NCBI GenBank assembly: GCA_030692375.1
Contig: JAUYCD010000018.1
Coordinates: forward strand, 1-32,066
From: Candidatus Latescibacter sp.
GTDB taxonomy: Bacteria > Latescibacterota > Latescibacteria > Latescibacterales > Latescibacteraceae
Direction: 5' to 3'
DNA length: 32,066 nt
The position numbers and the translations under genes were made by a program. This document shows, in pieces, positions 6,085-13,356 of the stretch (position 1 is the first letter of the stretch; every line of letters begins with the position of its first letter). The notes beneath the pieces are model-generated. The model was not told the origin of the DNA. It saw nothing but the letters and a program-made list of their open reading frames with translations, and did no database searches.

Positions 6085-8567
6085 TGATTTTTCCCCGATG
6101 AAATCATATTGACAAAAAGCCGGTACGCCCCGGGAACACCGGCCGGAAGCTGGCGGAACCACGCGTAACCCGAATAGATAAAAACACCCTTACCATACCG
6201 GGCATACAACATTCCTCCCTTCCGATCGGGTTCGTTCGGGTCATGGCAGGACAAAACCGGTTCATAATGCTCGTCCCATTGTGTGGCGAAATAGAGCCCC
6301 CGCTCCTGCACCCAGCCATCGAAATCGGCTGCGGTAATCCTGTTCGGAACTTGCAGAAGCGGGTGATCCGGCTTTATAAAGCTGACAGGTGCTGTCTCCA
6401 CGCTGACCCGGTCATTTCCGATGGTGAAAGGATACGGGCCGAAATTCCCCATGAGCAGACCGGAGGGCACGTTGTACTGAACGATCACAGTTCCGCCATT
6501 ACGGACATATTCGAGCAGCCGCGATTGGGTGGCTTTCAATATCTCACGAGTATTGTATGCACGCACACCGGTAATTATGGCATCGAACGAGGAAAAATCC
6601 CCTGCCGCAAGCATCTCGTCAACCATCAAAGCGACATCGTATCCCAGGCTGTGCAGCGCACCGGGGATCTCGTCTCCCGAGCCCATGACATAGCCGATTT
6701 TTCCCCCTGGCATCGGGCTGTCGAGTTTAACAGTCTTGATGCTGCTCTGCGGGAAATACACCTGCTTTTTAATGTGGGGGTGACTGATTTCGACGAGGGC
6801 GCGGTCATAGGTTTTCCCGTTGATTTCAGCCTGGGCGACAAGGACCGCTTCACCAAAATTTTCAGGCGGAGACAGGGTAAAAGTAACCTGTTGTTCCCCA
6901 TTTTTTTCAGCGATGGAAAATGGTATCGTCTTCGGCTCGACCTTCCAGGAGTCAGTACCGCTTAACCGGAGGAGCCCCGAGATGTTTGAAGCATGGCTCT
7001 TGATCCCGACAGTAATTTTTTTGGAACTGTTGTTCCCGAACACGCAAACGTTCTCATTGAAGTTACACGTTGCCGGAGGCCTGATTTCAAACGGACGATA
7101 CAGCTCGCCATCGACCCGGTCAGTCCATCGAAAAATGAGAGGCGCCGGGTATTCCAGGAACAAGCCTCCGCAGCTCACGGTAACGAGAATCCGAATCGAG
7201 GGTGGATTTTCCGCGAGGCCGATCATCCGTTGATTGGAAACGGAGAACATTCCTTCTGAAAACGGCTCTTCGAGCCAGTATGGCTGTGAAATCGGACATG
7301 CCGCCGGGATGTGAAGGGTATTTTCGACGGTCACCGGAACATTATCGGCCAGATCGCGATTTTCAAGGGATGTAAAGCCGCATTCAGGACAACTGACCTT
7401 CCCAAGCTTCAAAGGCAGATCAGATCGGTTTACCATTGTTATACGGAACGGAACCTGCTCCCCCGGAACAGCGGAAAAACCGGTCGACACCGCTTCGATC
7501 CAGAGGCCTGCGCAGGATTGTATGATTTTCAATAATTCCTGCCGTTTTACCGCGACCCACTCGTTCTCCTGGAGTTTGTTCAGCTCTTCATAGACCGCTA
7601 ACAGATCAGGAACAGATTTGGAAGGGTTCTGAGGGTCAAAAGTTTTCAGAATTTTCTGAAGCATCTTTCCTGTCCGCTGGCCGCCGGGAATCCGGTTCCA
7701 CGTGGTGTCGATGCCCTCGAAAAGGTCGTTTGAGGCCGGATCCCCGTCAACGAGTACGAAATTATCGTACTGAATTCCCCTTCGGCCGGCGGCGCCGAAA
7801 CCCTGTGTCTTGTGCATGGACCGGCTCAAAGCGGCGATTTCGGTATATGATTTGCCCGGAAGCGGATTGTATTCGCCGACATTTACTCTGATTAAAGGAT
7901 TTTTATCACCTTGCTCGATACGGAAGGTGTTCGCGAATATTCTCCGTGTTTTCCAGGGTTTGACGAATTTGAGCTGTTCCGGGAATTGCGCCGGGTCTGC
8001 TGCGGCTTTAAATGCCTGGAGCGCAAGCAGCGCTGAAGCGGCATGGTGACCGTGCCCTCCGGATTGACCCGGAGGGAACCGTGTCATAATAAGATCGGGA
8101 CAGAATGTCCGGATTACCCATACCATATCGGCAAGAACTTTTCCCCTGTCCCAGAAATTGAATGTCTCTTCGGCTGTCTTCGAATATCCGAAATCGATTG
8201 CCCGGGTAAAATACTGTTCCGCGCCGTCTATGTTACGCGCTTCCAGAAGCTCCTGGGTACGGATTATGCCGATTTCGACTCCCTTTTCCGAGCCGATCAG
8301 GTTTTGGCCGCCATCGCCGCGTGTGAGCGACAGGTATGCGGTGCGGTATTTTTTCCCTTTCACCAGATACGCCAGGACCGCAGTATTCTCATCGTCCGGA
8401 TGGGCGCCTATATACAAAACGCTTCCAAGTGTGGTGAGCTTGTTTAAAGCTATCTGTAATTCGCCCGAGTCTCTTATTGCACCGGGCTGTGCAATGACGT
8501 GATGCGAGATAAGAAATGCCGCAAAAATCGTAAAGAATATTGATTTATAGGAGTGTTTTTTCATCAT
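6081..8567 (-). CDS. Exported PIG-L (LmbE-like) deacetylase with C-terminal amidotransferase-like domain
   Basis: 828 residues with a signal peptide (about residues 8-26, ending HHVIAQ). Residues about 45-190 are the PIG-L/LmbE zinc hydrolase: GAHPDDENTAV gives the AHPDDE metal/catalytic motif, TRGDGGQN follows, and SGGHGHHAAS supplies the later histidines. The family removes N-acyl groups from amino-sugar conjugates; the substrate of these long secreted forms is not established. The middle (about 360-620) looks like beta-sandwich domains, including an NEW3-like stretch. The C-terminal region (about 630-828; GKIGYVMGSGDEIPGALHSLGYD, FDAIITGVRAYN, YVRNGGTVIVQYN) has a ThuA/glutamine-amidotransferase-like fold. 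It lies 25 bp behind the DUF2911 gene and overlaps the small membrane protein, forming a three-gene unit. The ribosome site is weak; the ATGATG pair leaves the exact start open by one codon. Confidence 0.88.
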   Translation of the reverse strand: MMKKHSYKSIFFTIFAAFLISHHVIAQPGAIRDSGELQIALNKLTTLGSVLYIGAHPDDENTAVLAYLVKGKKYRTAYLSLTRGDGGQNLIGSEKGVEIGIIRTQELLEARNIDGAEQYFTRAIDFGYSKTAEETFNFWDRGKVLADMVWVIRTFCPDLIMTRFPPGQSGGHGHHAASALLALQAFKAAADPAQFPEQLKFVKPWKTRRIFANTFRIEQGDKNPLIRVNVGEYNPLPGKSYTEIAALSRSMHKTQGFGAAGRRGIQYDNFVLVDGDPASNDLFEGIDTTWNRIPGGQRTGKMLQKILKTFDPQNPSKSVPDLLAVYEELNKLQENEWVAVKRQELLKIIQSCAGLWIEAVSTGFSAVPGEQVPFRITMVNRSDLPLKLGKVSCPECGFTSLENRDLADNVPVTVENTLHIPAACPISQPYWLEEPFSEGMFSVSNQRMIGLAENPPSIRILVTVSCGGLFLEYPAPLIFRWTDRVDGELYRPFEIRPPATCNFNENVCVFGNNSSKKITVGIKSHASNISGLLRLSGTDSWKVEPKTIPFSIAEKNGEQQVTFTLSPPENFGEAVLVAQAEINGKTYDRALVEISHPHIKKQVYFPQSSIKTVKLDSPMPGGKIGYVMGSGDEIPGALHSLGYDVALMVDEMLAAGDFSSFDAIITGVRAYNTREILKATQSRLLEYVRNGGTVIVQYNVPSGLLMGNFGPYPFTIGNDRVSVETAPVSFIKPDHPLLQVPNRITAADFDGWVQERGLYFATQWDEHYEPVLSCHDPNEPDRKGGMLYARYGKGVFIYSGYAWFRQLPAGVPGAYRLFVNMISSGKNQ

Positions 8568-8592
8568 TTTGAGTGTTCAATGTCCTCTCGCC

Positions 8593-9171
8593 TTACTGTA
8601 TTATCTGAATCTTAAAAGGAACCTTCAGCTTTTCCCAGTGCAGGAATGCTGTCGCGGATGTTCCAGACAAATCGTCAAATCCGTATAACAGCCATTCTTG
8701 GTGAGGAGAACTGATCGGTGTCACCGTTATTCTAAAAATATCATCTTCCTGGTTATAAAGATAGCTTCCATCAAGATCATTTTTCTTGCTGAATGCGATG
8801 ATCCAGTTTTTTTCCGATGGTATCATGTGGATGCCGTACTTGCCTGCCGGCAGTTTCTTTCCTTCAACGAGGATATCTTTGGTGCATTGAATGGTGGTAT
8901 TTTCGTTCGCTCCCGCACGCCAGGGAAAAGGCTTATCCTTTGAGTAGTTGTTGCCTGGCGCCAATCCATAGGGCACGAGTTTGCCCCAAATTACTCTTCC
9001 TTTGACCCCAGGCCGGCTGTAATCTATAGTGATATCGGTATCGATTCCCAGCCTTTGAGTCACACTGGCCTTGAGGCTCGCACGAACTTTTTCACCCTGT
9101 GCCTGTGCTGCTGATGGTATAACAAGCAACAAGACACTAACCATACTGAGCGCGATGTTGAATCGTTTCAT
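8593..9171 (-). CDS. Secreted DUF2911 family protein
   Basis: 192 residues with a signal peptide ending SAAQAQ (about residue 25). Conserved DUF2911 blocks are visible: ASVTQRLG, ITIDYSRPGVKGRVIWGKLVPYG, WRAGANENTTIQCTKDILVEG, LPAGKYGIHMIPSEKNWIIAFSK, and a final WLLYGFDDLSGTSATAFLHWEKLKVPFKI. The family is common in Bacteroidetes-like genomes and has no established activity. GGGGAAG lies upstream of the ATG. It is first in the unit with the PIG-L deacetylase, with 25 bp between the genes. Confidence 0.9.
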   Translation of the reverse strand: MKRFNIALSMVSVLLLVIPSAAQAQGEKVRASLKASVTQRLGIDTDITIDYSRPGVKGRVIWGKLVPYGLAPGNNYSKDKPFPWRAGANENTTIQCTKDILVEGKKLPAGKYGIHMIPSEKNWIIAFSKKNDLDGSYLYNQEDDIFRITVTPISSPHQEWLLYGFDDLSGTSATAFLHWEKLKVPFKIQIIQ

Positions 9172-9280
9172 AAAAACTTCCCCTTTTTGATGGGTTTACC
9201 GGTTGTGGAGCTTGATCGGGATTTCTGTTCCCGGTTTCGTTAAAAACCAATATTTTTTTTATCATGATTCTGCCGAAGTA

Positions 9281-9310
9281 AATAAATTCGGAGGCACTCC
9301 TATTTGTCAA
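9281..9310 (-). promoter_or_regulatory. Possible sigma-70-like promoter for the DUF2911/PIG-L unit
   Basis: On the minus strand a perfect TTGACA (9310-9305) is followed after 18 bases by TTTATT (9286-9281), a moderate -10 match, about 110 bases upstream of the DUF2911 ATG. The region is AT-rich, so a chance match is possible. Confidence 0.3.
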
Positions 9311-9435
9311 GAAAAAAATGGGTAAAGTTAAGGTAAATAAACGTTTTTTTAGGTTCATCCGATTATTGCATACCTGAAGTAGAAAGGGGTGGAAAAAAGG
9401 AGTGGATATTGTATAAAATTCCCTTTGAACAAACC

Positions 9436-9585
9436 CTTTAGCCCCAATACAGTTCATTTAACCACGAAAATCACGAAAAACACGAAATTTGCTTTTTGAT
9501 AAAATCATTTTTTGTGCCTTTCGTGTGGTTCGTGGTTTAAAAATCTTGTACTTTTTCGTTAAAGTGAACCGTATTGGGGCTAAAG
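9436..9585. repeat. 150-bp MITE-like element with 21-bp inverted ends
   Basis: The left end CTTTAGCCCCAATACAGTTC... (9436-9456) is the complement of the right end ...GAACCGTATTGGGGCTAAAG (9565-9585) with one mismatch. Inside are a second, looser inverted pair of CACGAA-rich motifs (ACCACGAAAATCACGAA near 9461 and TTTCGTGTGGTTCGTGGT near 9518). No coding capacity; no flanking target duplication was identified. It lies between the divergent DUF2911 promoter region and the end of the adenosine-kinase-like gene. Confidence 0.72.
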
Positions 9586-9627
9586 TGCAAGAGTACTCAG
9601 AAGCAGGTAAAGAATCCAACTTTTTTT

Positions 9628-10113
9628 TCATAATTTATACCCGATCTTGCGCAATAAATTTTTCCGCCATTGTATTTCTTCCTCGTCTTCAATGCCTCTG
9701 GAATGAAAGCCGTCCACTACCCCCAGTACGCCTCTCCCCTGTTCCGTCTCGGCAAGAATTACTTCGGTCGGGTTGGCAGTGGCGCAGAAAATACGGCATA
9801 CCTCCGGCGCCATCTTCACGGTGTTCAACACATTCAGCGGGTAGAATCCTTCCCCGAGGAAAATGATAAAACAATGGCCGGCGGCAATGGCAAGAGCATT
9901 TTCCCGCGCAAGTTCGATCATGACCTCGTCGGTGCCGGACCAGCGCACCAGGCATTTGCCGGAGGCTTCGCAAAAGGCCAGGCCGAATTTGATGCCCGGA
10001 ACAGCGCCAACCAAAGCTTCGTGGATGTCCTCAACGGACTTGATGAAATGCGTCTGGCCGAAAATGAAGTTCACCGATTCCGGCTTATCGATTCTTACAG
10101 TAATGATCTGCAT
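9628..10113 (-). CDS. Adenosine-specific kinase family protein (DUF355)
   Basis: 161 residues, cytosolic. The whole length fits the DUF355/adenosine-specific kinase family of archaea and bacteria: NFIFGQTHFIKSVEDIHEALVGAVPGIKFGLAFCEASGKCLVRWSG-type N-terminal region, then AGHCFIIFLGEGFYPLNVLNTVK, and a C-terminal PEVCRIFCATANPTEVILAETEQGRGVLGVVDG segment, which is very conserved in the family. Family naming rests on archaeal studies; the bacterial role is unclear. GGGAGG lies 8 bases before the ATG. It appears to be a single-gene unit; the TATATA stretch just upstream of the ribosome site could be part of a promoter. Confidence 0.9.
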   Translation of the reverse strand: MQIITVRIDKPESVNFIFGQTHFIKSVEDIHEALVGAVPGIKFGLAFCEASGKCLVRWSGTDEVMIELARENALAIAAGHCFIIFLGEGFYPLNVLNTVKMAPEVCRIFCATANPTEVILAETEQGRGVLGVVDGFHSRGIEDEEEIQWRKNLLRKIGYKL

Positions 10114-10344
10114 ATCGAACGCCTCCCTTTTTAGATATATAACGCGATCCGGTATTTCGCCTGATGGATTAAAATAGTACGAAAAAAATATTGAAACAGT
10201 AAAAAAATAGATATATTTCCTGAAACCTTGATAAAAAAGGGGCGTTATGTAACTTCAGCCCTCTTTCCCTCGTTTCCTTTACCCCGAATGGGGTAAGGGA
10301 AGTCGTTGCTCCACAGGAGTTGCTGCTTCGCAGGAACGGTAAAA

Positions 10345-11667
10345 ATGAAAAAGTTTTCCAGAAGAACTTTCCTTGATCACACAGCCAAAGGGATAACAGG
10401 ATTTCCCCTCTTTGCATCATCGTTCAATAATTCCGCACAGGCATTGGAAAAACCGGCAGGCAAGGTTCCAGTGGTGGTGGTCCAAGACGATAAAGCTCTC
10501 AGTGGCAGTGTAATCAACCAGGATACTGTTCAGGTCATGCTGGATGCCGCCCTCAAGAGCATCACCGGAATGGAAAGCGCCCTTGAGGCCTGGCAGAGCC
10601 TGTTCCCGGGAATCACCCGGAAAAGCGTAATCGGAATAAAAGTGAACTGCATCAATGATGCGCTCTCCAGTCATCCGAAGACTGCAATGGCCGTTGCAGG
10701 CGCGCTCAAACGTATGCAAGTGGAAGGGAGCGCTTTCCCGGAGGGAAATATAATCATCTGGGACCGCACGGTCAGCGAACTCCGCCGCGCCGGTTACACA
10801 ATCAATACCGGAACAACCGGTATACGGTGTTTCGGCACCGATCAGTCCGGAATCGGTTACTCTACAATAAATTATAATGTGGCCGGCAGTACTCAGCGTC
10901 TGAGCCGTATCATTACCGACATGTGCGATTACCTTATCAATCTCTCGGTGTTTAAAAACCATGACATGGCGGGTGTGACATTCAGCATGAAAAACCACTA
11001 TGGCACCTGCAATAACCCAGGGGGTCTCCACGGCGGCTACTGCGATCCTTACATTGCGGCGCTCAACAATCTGTCTCCCATCCGTACCAAACAGGTCATC
11101 TCCATCTGCGATGCTCTCTGGGGCATCGTTGCCGGGGGTCCCGGCGGCGCACCCCAGGTCACCCCGAAATCACTGATCGTGAGCCGTGACCCGGTGGCGC
11201 ATGATGCGGTATGTACTCAGGAAATCGGAAATCTCGGATGCAAAACACTCAAAATCGCCACCCACATCGCCACCGCCGCAAAGGCGCCCTATTCACTTGG
11301 TATCGCAGACCTCGGACAGATTGAGATACTACGGCTTCAAAATCCCAAGCTGGCAGTTAAAGAGTTTGAAAGCGGTGAAACCGCGCCCCAGGTGTTCCGG
11401 GTGTTTCAGAATACCCCCAATCCATTCAATGTGGAAACGGTAATTTCCTATCGGCTTTTTCGTCCTGCGGCGGTGAAGCTCGATATCTATTCGATCCGAG
11501 GAACCATCGTACGACGCCTGGTGGACGAACGCCAGAACGCCGGGCTGTATCGAGTGAACTGGGACGGCCGTTCAAAAGAGGGTCTTCCCGCAGCTAGCGG
11601 GATATATTTCGGGCGATTTTTAATCGATAAACATAGAGGGATTGTTTGTATGCAGTTGCTCAAATAA
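10345..11667 (+). CDS. Tat-exported DUF362 protein with C-terminal sorting domain
   Basis: 440 residues from ATG 10345, preferred over 10306 because it puts KKFSRRTFLDH at the N-terminus as a Tat twin-arginine signal. Residues about 40-330 fit DUF362: IGIKVNCINDALSSHPKTAMAV, IIIWDRTVSELRRAGY, the LINLSVFKNHDMAGVTFSMKNHYG block and an SRDPVAHDAV segment near the end of the domain. The ferredoxin-type cysteine cluster found in some DUF362 proteins is absent. The last about 90 residues form a Por/T9SS type A sorting domain (VFQNTPNPFNVETVISY, DIYSIRG, YRVNWDGRSKEGLPAASGIY). Having a Tat signal and a sorting domain together implies folded export, then outer-membrane transfer. The lipoprotein gene follows after 18 bp. 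Confidence 0.87.
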   Translation: MKKFSRRTFLDHTAKGITGFPLFASSFNNSAQALEKPAGKVPVVVVQDDKALSGSVINQDTVQVMLDAALKSITGMESALEAWQSLFPGITRKSVIGIKVNCINDALSSHPKTAMAVAGALKRMQVEGSAFPEGNIIIWDRTVSELRRAGYTINTGTTGIRCFGTDQSGIGYSTINYNVAGSTQRLSRIITDMCDYLINLSVFKNHDMAGVTFSMKNHYGTCNNPGGLHGGYCDPYIAALNNLSPIRTKQVISICDALWGIVAGGPGGAPQVTPKSLIVSRDPVAHDAVCTQEIGNLGCKTLKIATHIATAAKAPYSLGIADLGQIEILRLQNPKLAVKEFESGETAPQVFRVFQNTPNPFNVETVISYRLFRPAAVKLDIYSIRGTIVRRLVDERQNAGLYRVNWDGRSKEGLPAASGIYFGRFLIDKHRGIVCMQLLK

Positions 11668-11685
11668 TAACCTTGAGGATTTACC

Positions 11686-12225
11686 ATGAAAATGCGCTTC
11701 ATCTTCCTGTTTTTACTTTCAGTAACTCTTTTCAACTGCTCCAAGGATTCGGTCACCAATTCCAAACCGGTAACTGTGGAAGATATATTGACCCGTGATG
11801 ACGAGATCAGCGGATGGAAACGAGGCGGAGTATCCTGGACAGCAGGCAGCAGCGGAGAACTCAATACCCATATCGACGGCGAAGAACCGCTCTATACCCG
11901 GAACGGGTTCATCGAGGCGGCGATGCGGCGGTACGAGGGCCGGGTTCTTACTATAAGCGCCGCCATAGAGCTTCGGGTTTTCGACATGGGAACTCCCGCT
12001 CATGCTCAGTCACTCTTTAATGAGATCGTCCTGCAGTTGGTCAATCCAATTATCTGGAGTCCGGGAGCGGGAGAAGAAGCCCGTATCGAGCGATTTCCTC
12101 TTTCGCAGAAAATTGTGTTCAGAAAATCCGTATACTTCGTTTCTCTTTCCATCACTACCGGGCAGGACGAAGCATTGGATGTATTGAAAACATTCGCGGG
12201 AAATGTGAACAGCAAAATCCAGTAA
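11686..12225 (+). CDS. Lipoprotein, unknown function
   Basis: 179 residues. A lipoprotein signal peptide ends in the lipobox LFNC, making Cys18 the lipidated residue, followed by SKDSVTNSK. The mature part has VEDILTRDDEISGWKRGGVSW, a GFIEAAMRRYEG segment, and ends FAGNVNSKIQ; the layout recalls secreted proteins of the DUF6599 type, but I cannot confirm that family. GAGG lies 8 bases from the ATG. The gene is 18 bp behind one DUF362 gene and 14 bp ahead of the next, so all three are probably co-transcribed and may act on the same exported process. Confidence 0.75.
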   Translation: MKMRFIFLFLLSVTLFNCSKDSVTNSKPVTVEDILTRDDEISGWKRGGVSWTAGSSGELNTHIDGEEPLYTRNGFIEAAMRRYEGRVLTISAAIELRVFDMGTPAHAQSLFNEIVLQLVNPIIWSPGAGEEARIERFPLSQKIVFRKSVYFVSLSITTGQDEALDVLKTFAGNVNSKIQ

Positions 12226-12239
12226 AAACAGAGACTTTC

Positions 12240-13175
12240 ATGAATACACCGTATACCAGAAGAAATTTTATCATATGCTCCGGAGGAGTTATCGGCGCCG
12301 GTCTCCTTCCAGGTACAATTCTTCCCTCGCCTGCCGGGGCGAAAGAAAACACCGGAACTATCGACCTTGCGGTAGTGCAGGGAGATACTGCCAGGGCGGC
12401 CGCGCGTGCAATAGAACTGTTCGGGGGAATGGAACGTTTTGTCCGTCCGAATGACACCGTTCTCCTCAAACCGAACGTCTCGTTCCCCAATCCTCCCCGC
12501 ATGGGCAGCACGACCAGTCCCGAACTGGTGAAAGCGGTTGCGGAGCTGGCACTGAAAGCGGGCGCGGTAAGGGTCATCGTAGCAGATAACACGATGCGCG
12601 GCAGCGCCGCCTGTTTCGAGGCAACAGGAATACAGGCGGCTTTCGCAGGCAGTGAAAAGGCAAAGATCATCTCTCTTGACCGCGAGAGCTCTTTCACCGA
12701 GATCGAGGTTCCGCACGGCAAGGCGCTGAAAAAGGTCATGATCGCCAGGCTGATCGGCAGGTGCAACGTGGTGATAAACCTGCCCTGCGCCAAGTCGCAC
12801 AGCGCCACCGAGGTGAGTTTCGGTCTGAAAAATCTTATGGGACTCATCTGGGACCGTCAATTTTTTCATACCGGCGCCGATCTGCATTGGGGGATTGCCG
12901 AGCTGGCGACCGTGATGCGCCCGCATCTTACCATCCTGGACGCCAGCCGCGCGCTGATAACCGCCGGACCAACCGGCCCGGGGAAAGTCCAGGAATTGCG
13001 CACCGTCATTGCCGGAACCGACCCCCTTGCGGTCGATGCCTATGCGGTCTCTCTGGCGGCCTGGAACAACCGGTCGCTTGACGCCCGTTCTGTGCTGCAT
13101 CTTTCCCATGCCTATACCCTGGGTGTAGGGAAAATAGATGTGACAAAGATGGCTGTTGTCAAGGAAAGCGTATAA
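12240..13175 (+). CDS. Tat-exported DUF362 protein
   Basis: 311 residues. The N-terminus TPYTRRNFIICSGGVIGAGLL is a Tat signal with the RR at residues 7-8. DUF362 blocks are clear: LKPNVSFPNPPRMGSTTSPELVKAV, VRVIVADNTMRGSAACFEATGI, VINLPCAKSHSATEVSFGLKNLMGL, ILDASRALITAGPTGPGK and AGTDPLAVDAYAVSLAAW. It has no sorting domain and no [4Fe-4S] cysteine motif. It is the third gene of the DUF362-lipoprotein-DUF362 set and only distantly related in sequence to the first DUF362 protein. The substrate of exported DUF362 proteins is not known. Confidence 0.88.
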   Translation: MNTPYTRRNFIICSGGVIGAGLLPGTILPSPAGAKENTGTIDLAVVQGDTARAAARAIELFGGMERFVRPNDTVLLKPNVSFPNPPRMGSTTSPELVKAVAELALKAGAVRVIVADNTMRGSAACFEATGIQAAFAGSEKAKIISLDRESSFTEIEVPHGKALKKVMIARLIGRCNVVINLPCAKSHSATEVSFGLKNLMGLIWDRQFFHTGADLHWGIAELATVMRPHLTILDASRALITAGPTGPGKVQELRTVIAGTDPLAVDAYAVSLAAWNNRSLDARSVLHLSHAYTLGVGKIDVTKMAVVKESV

Positions 13176-13208
13176 ATTGAAATAAAAGGCTCTTCTCTGA
13201 ATTATATT

Positions 13209-13335
13209 TGACGACATAAATAATTGCGCATGTATTGAGTGTTCAGATCCTGAAACGAGTTCAGGATGACACGTGTCATGCCGAACTTGTTTCGGCATCT
13301 ATCTTTAAAAAGAAACTCAATAAAATATGTCGTCA
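13209..13335. repeat. 127-bp inverted-repeat element containing a triple palindrome
   Basis: Outer ends TGACGACATA (13209-13218) and TATGTCGTCA (13326-13335) are exact complements, with a second inner pair ATTGAGT (13234-13240) and ACTCAAT (13315-13321). The centre (13247-13298) holds three palindromes in a row: an 8-bp-stem hairpin ATCCTGAA/TTCAGGAT, the 10-bp palindrome GACACGTGTC, and an 8-bp-stem hairpin ATGCCGAA/TTCGGCAT. The element ends just before the start of the large surface protein gene. Confidence 0.75.
13247..13298 (+). repeat. 52-bp triple palindrome, copy A
   Basis: Two hairpins around a central GACACGTGTC. The reverse complement is identical over all 52 bases to 24845-24896. 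Confidence 0.85.
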
Positions 13336-13356
13336 TGTCAGGTAAGACCACGGTTC

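Noticed and set aside
10169-10420. An 83-codon minus-strand frame upstream of the first DUF362 gene
   Set aside because: It overlaps the start of that gene on the opposite strand, is made of AT-rich intergenic DNA and has no ribosome site.
12006-13298. A 430-codon open frame on the minus strand
   Set aside because: It is antisense to the lipoprotein and DUF362 genes, both with clear family signatures.
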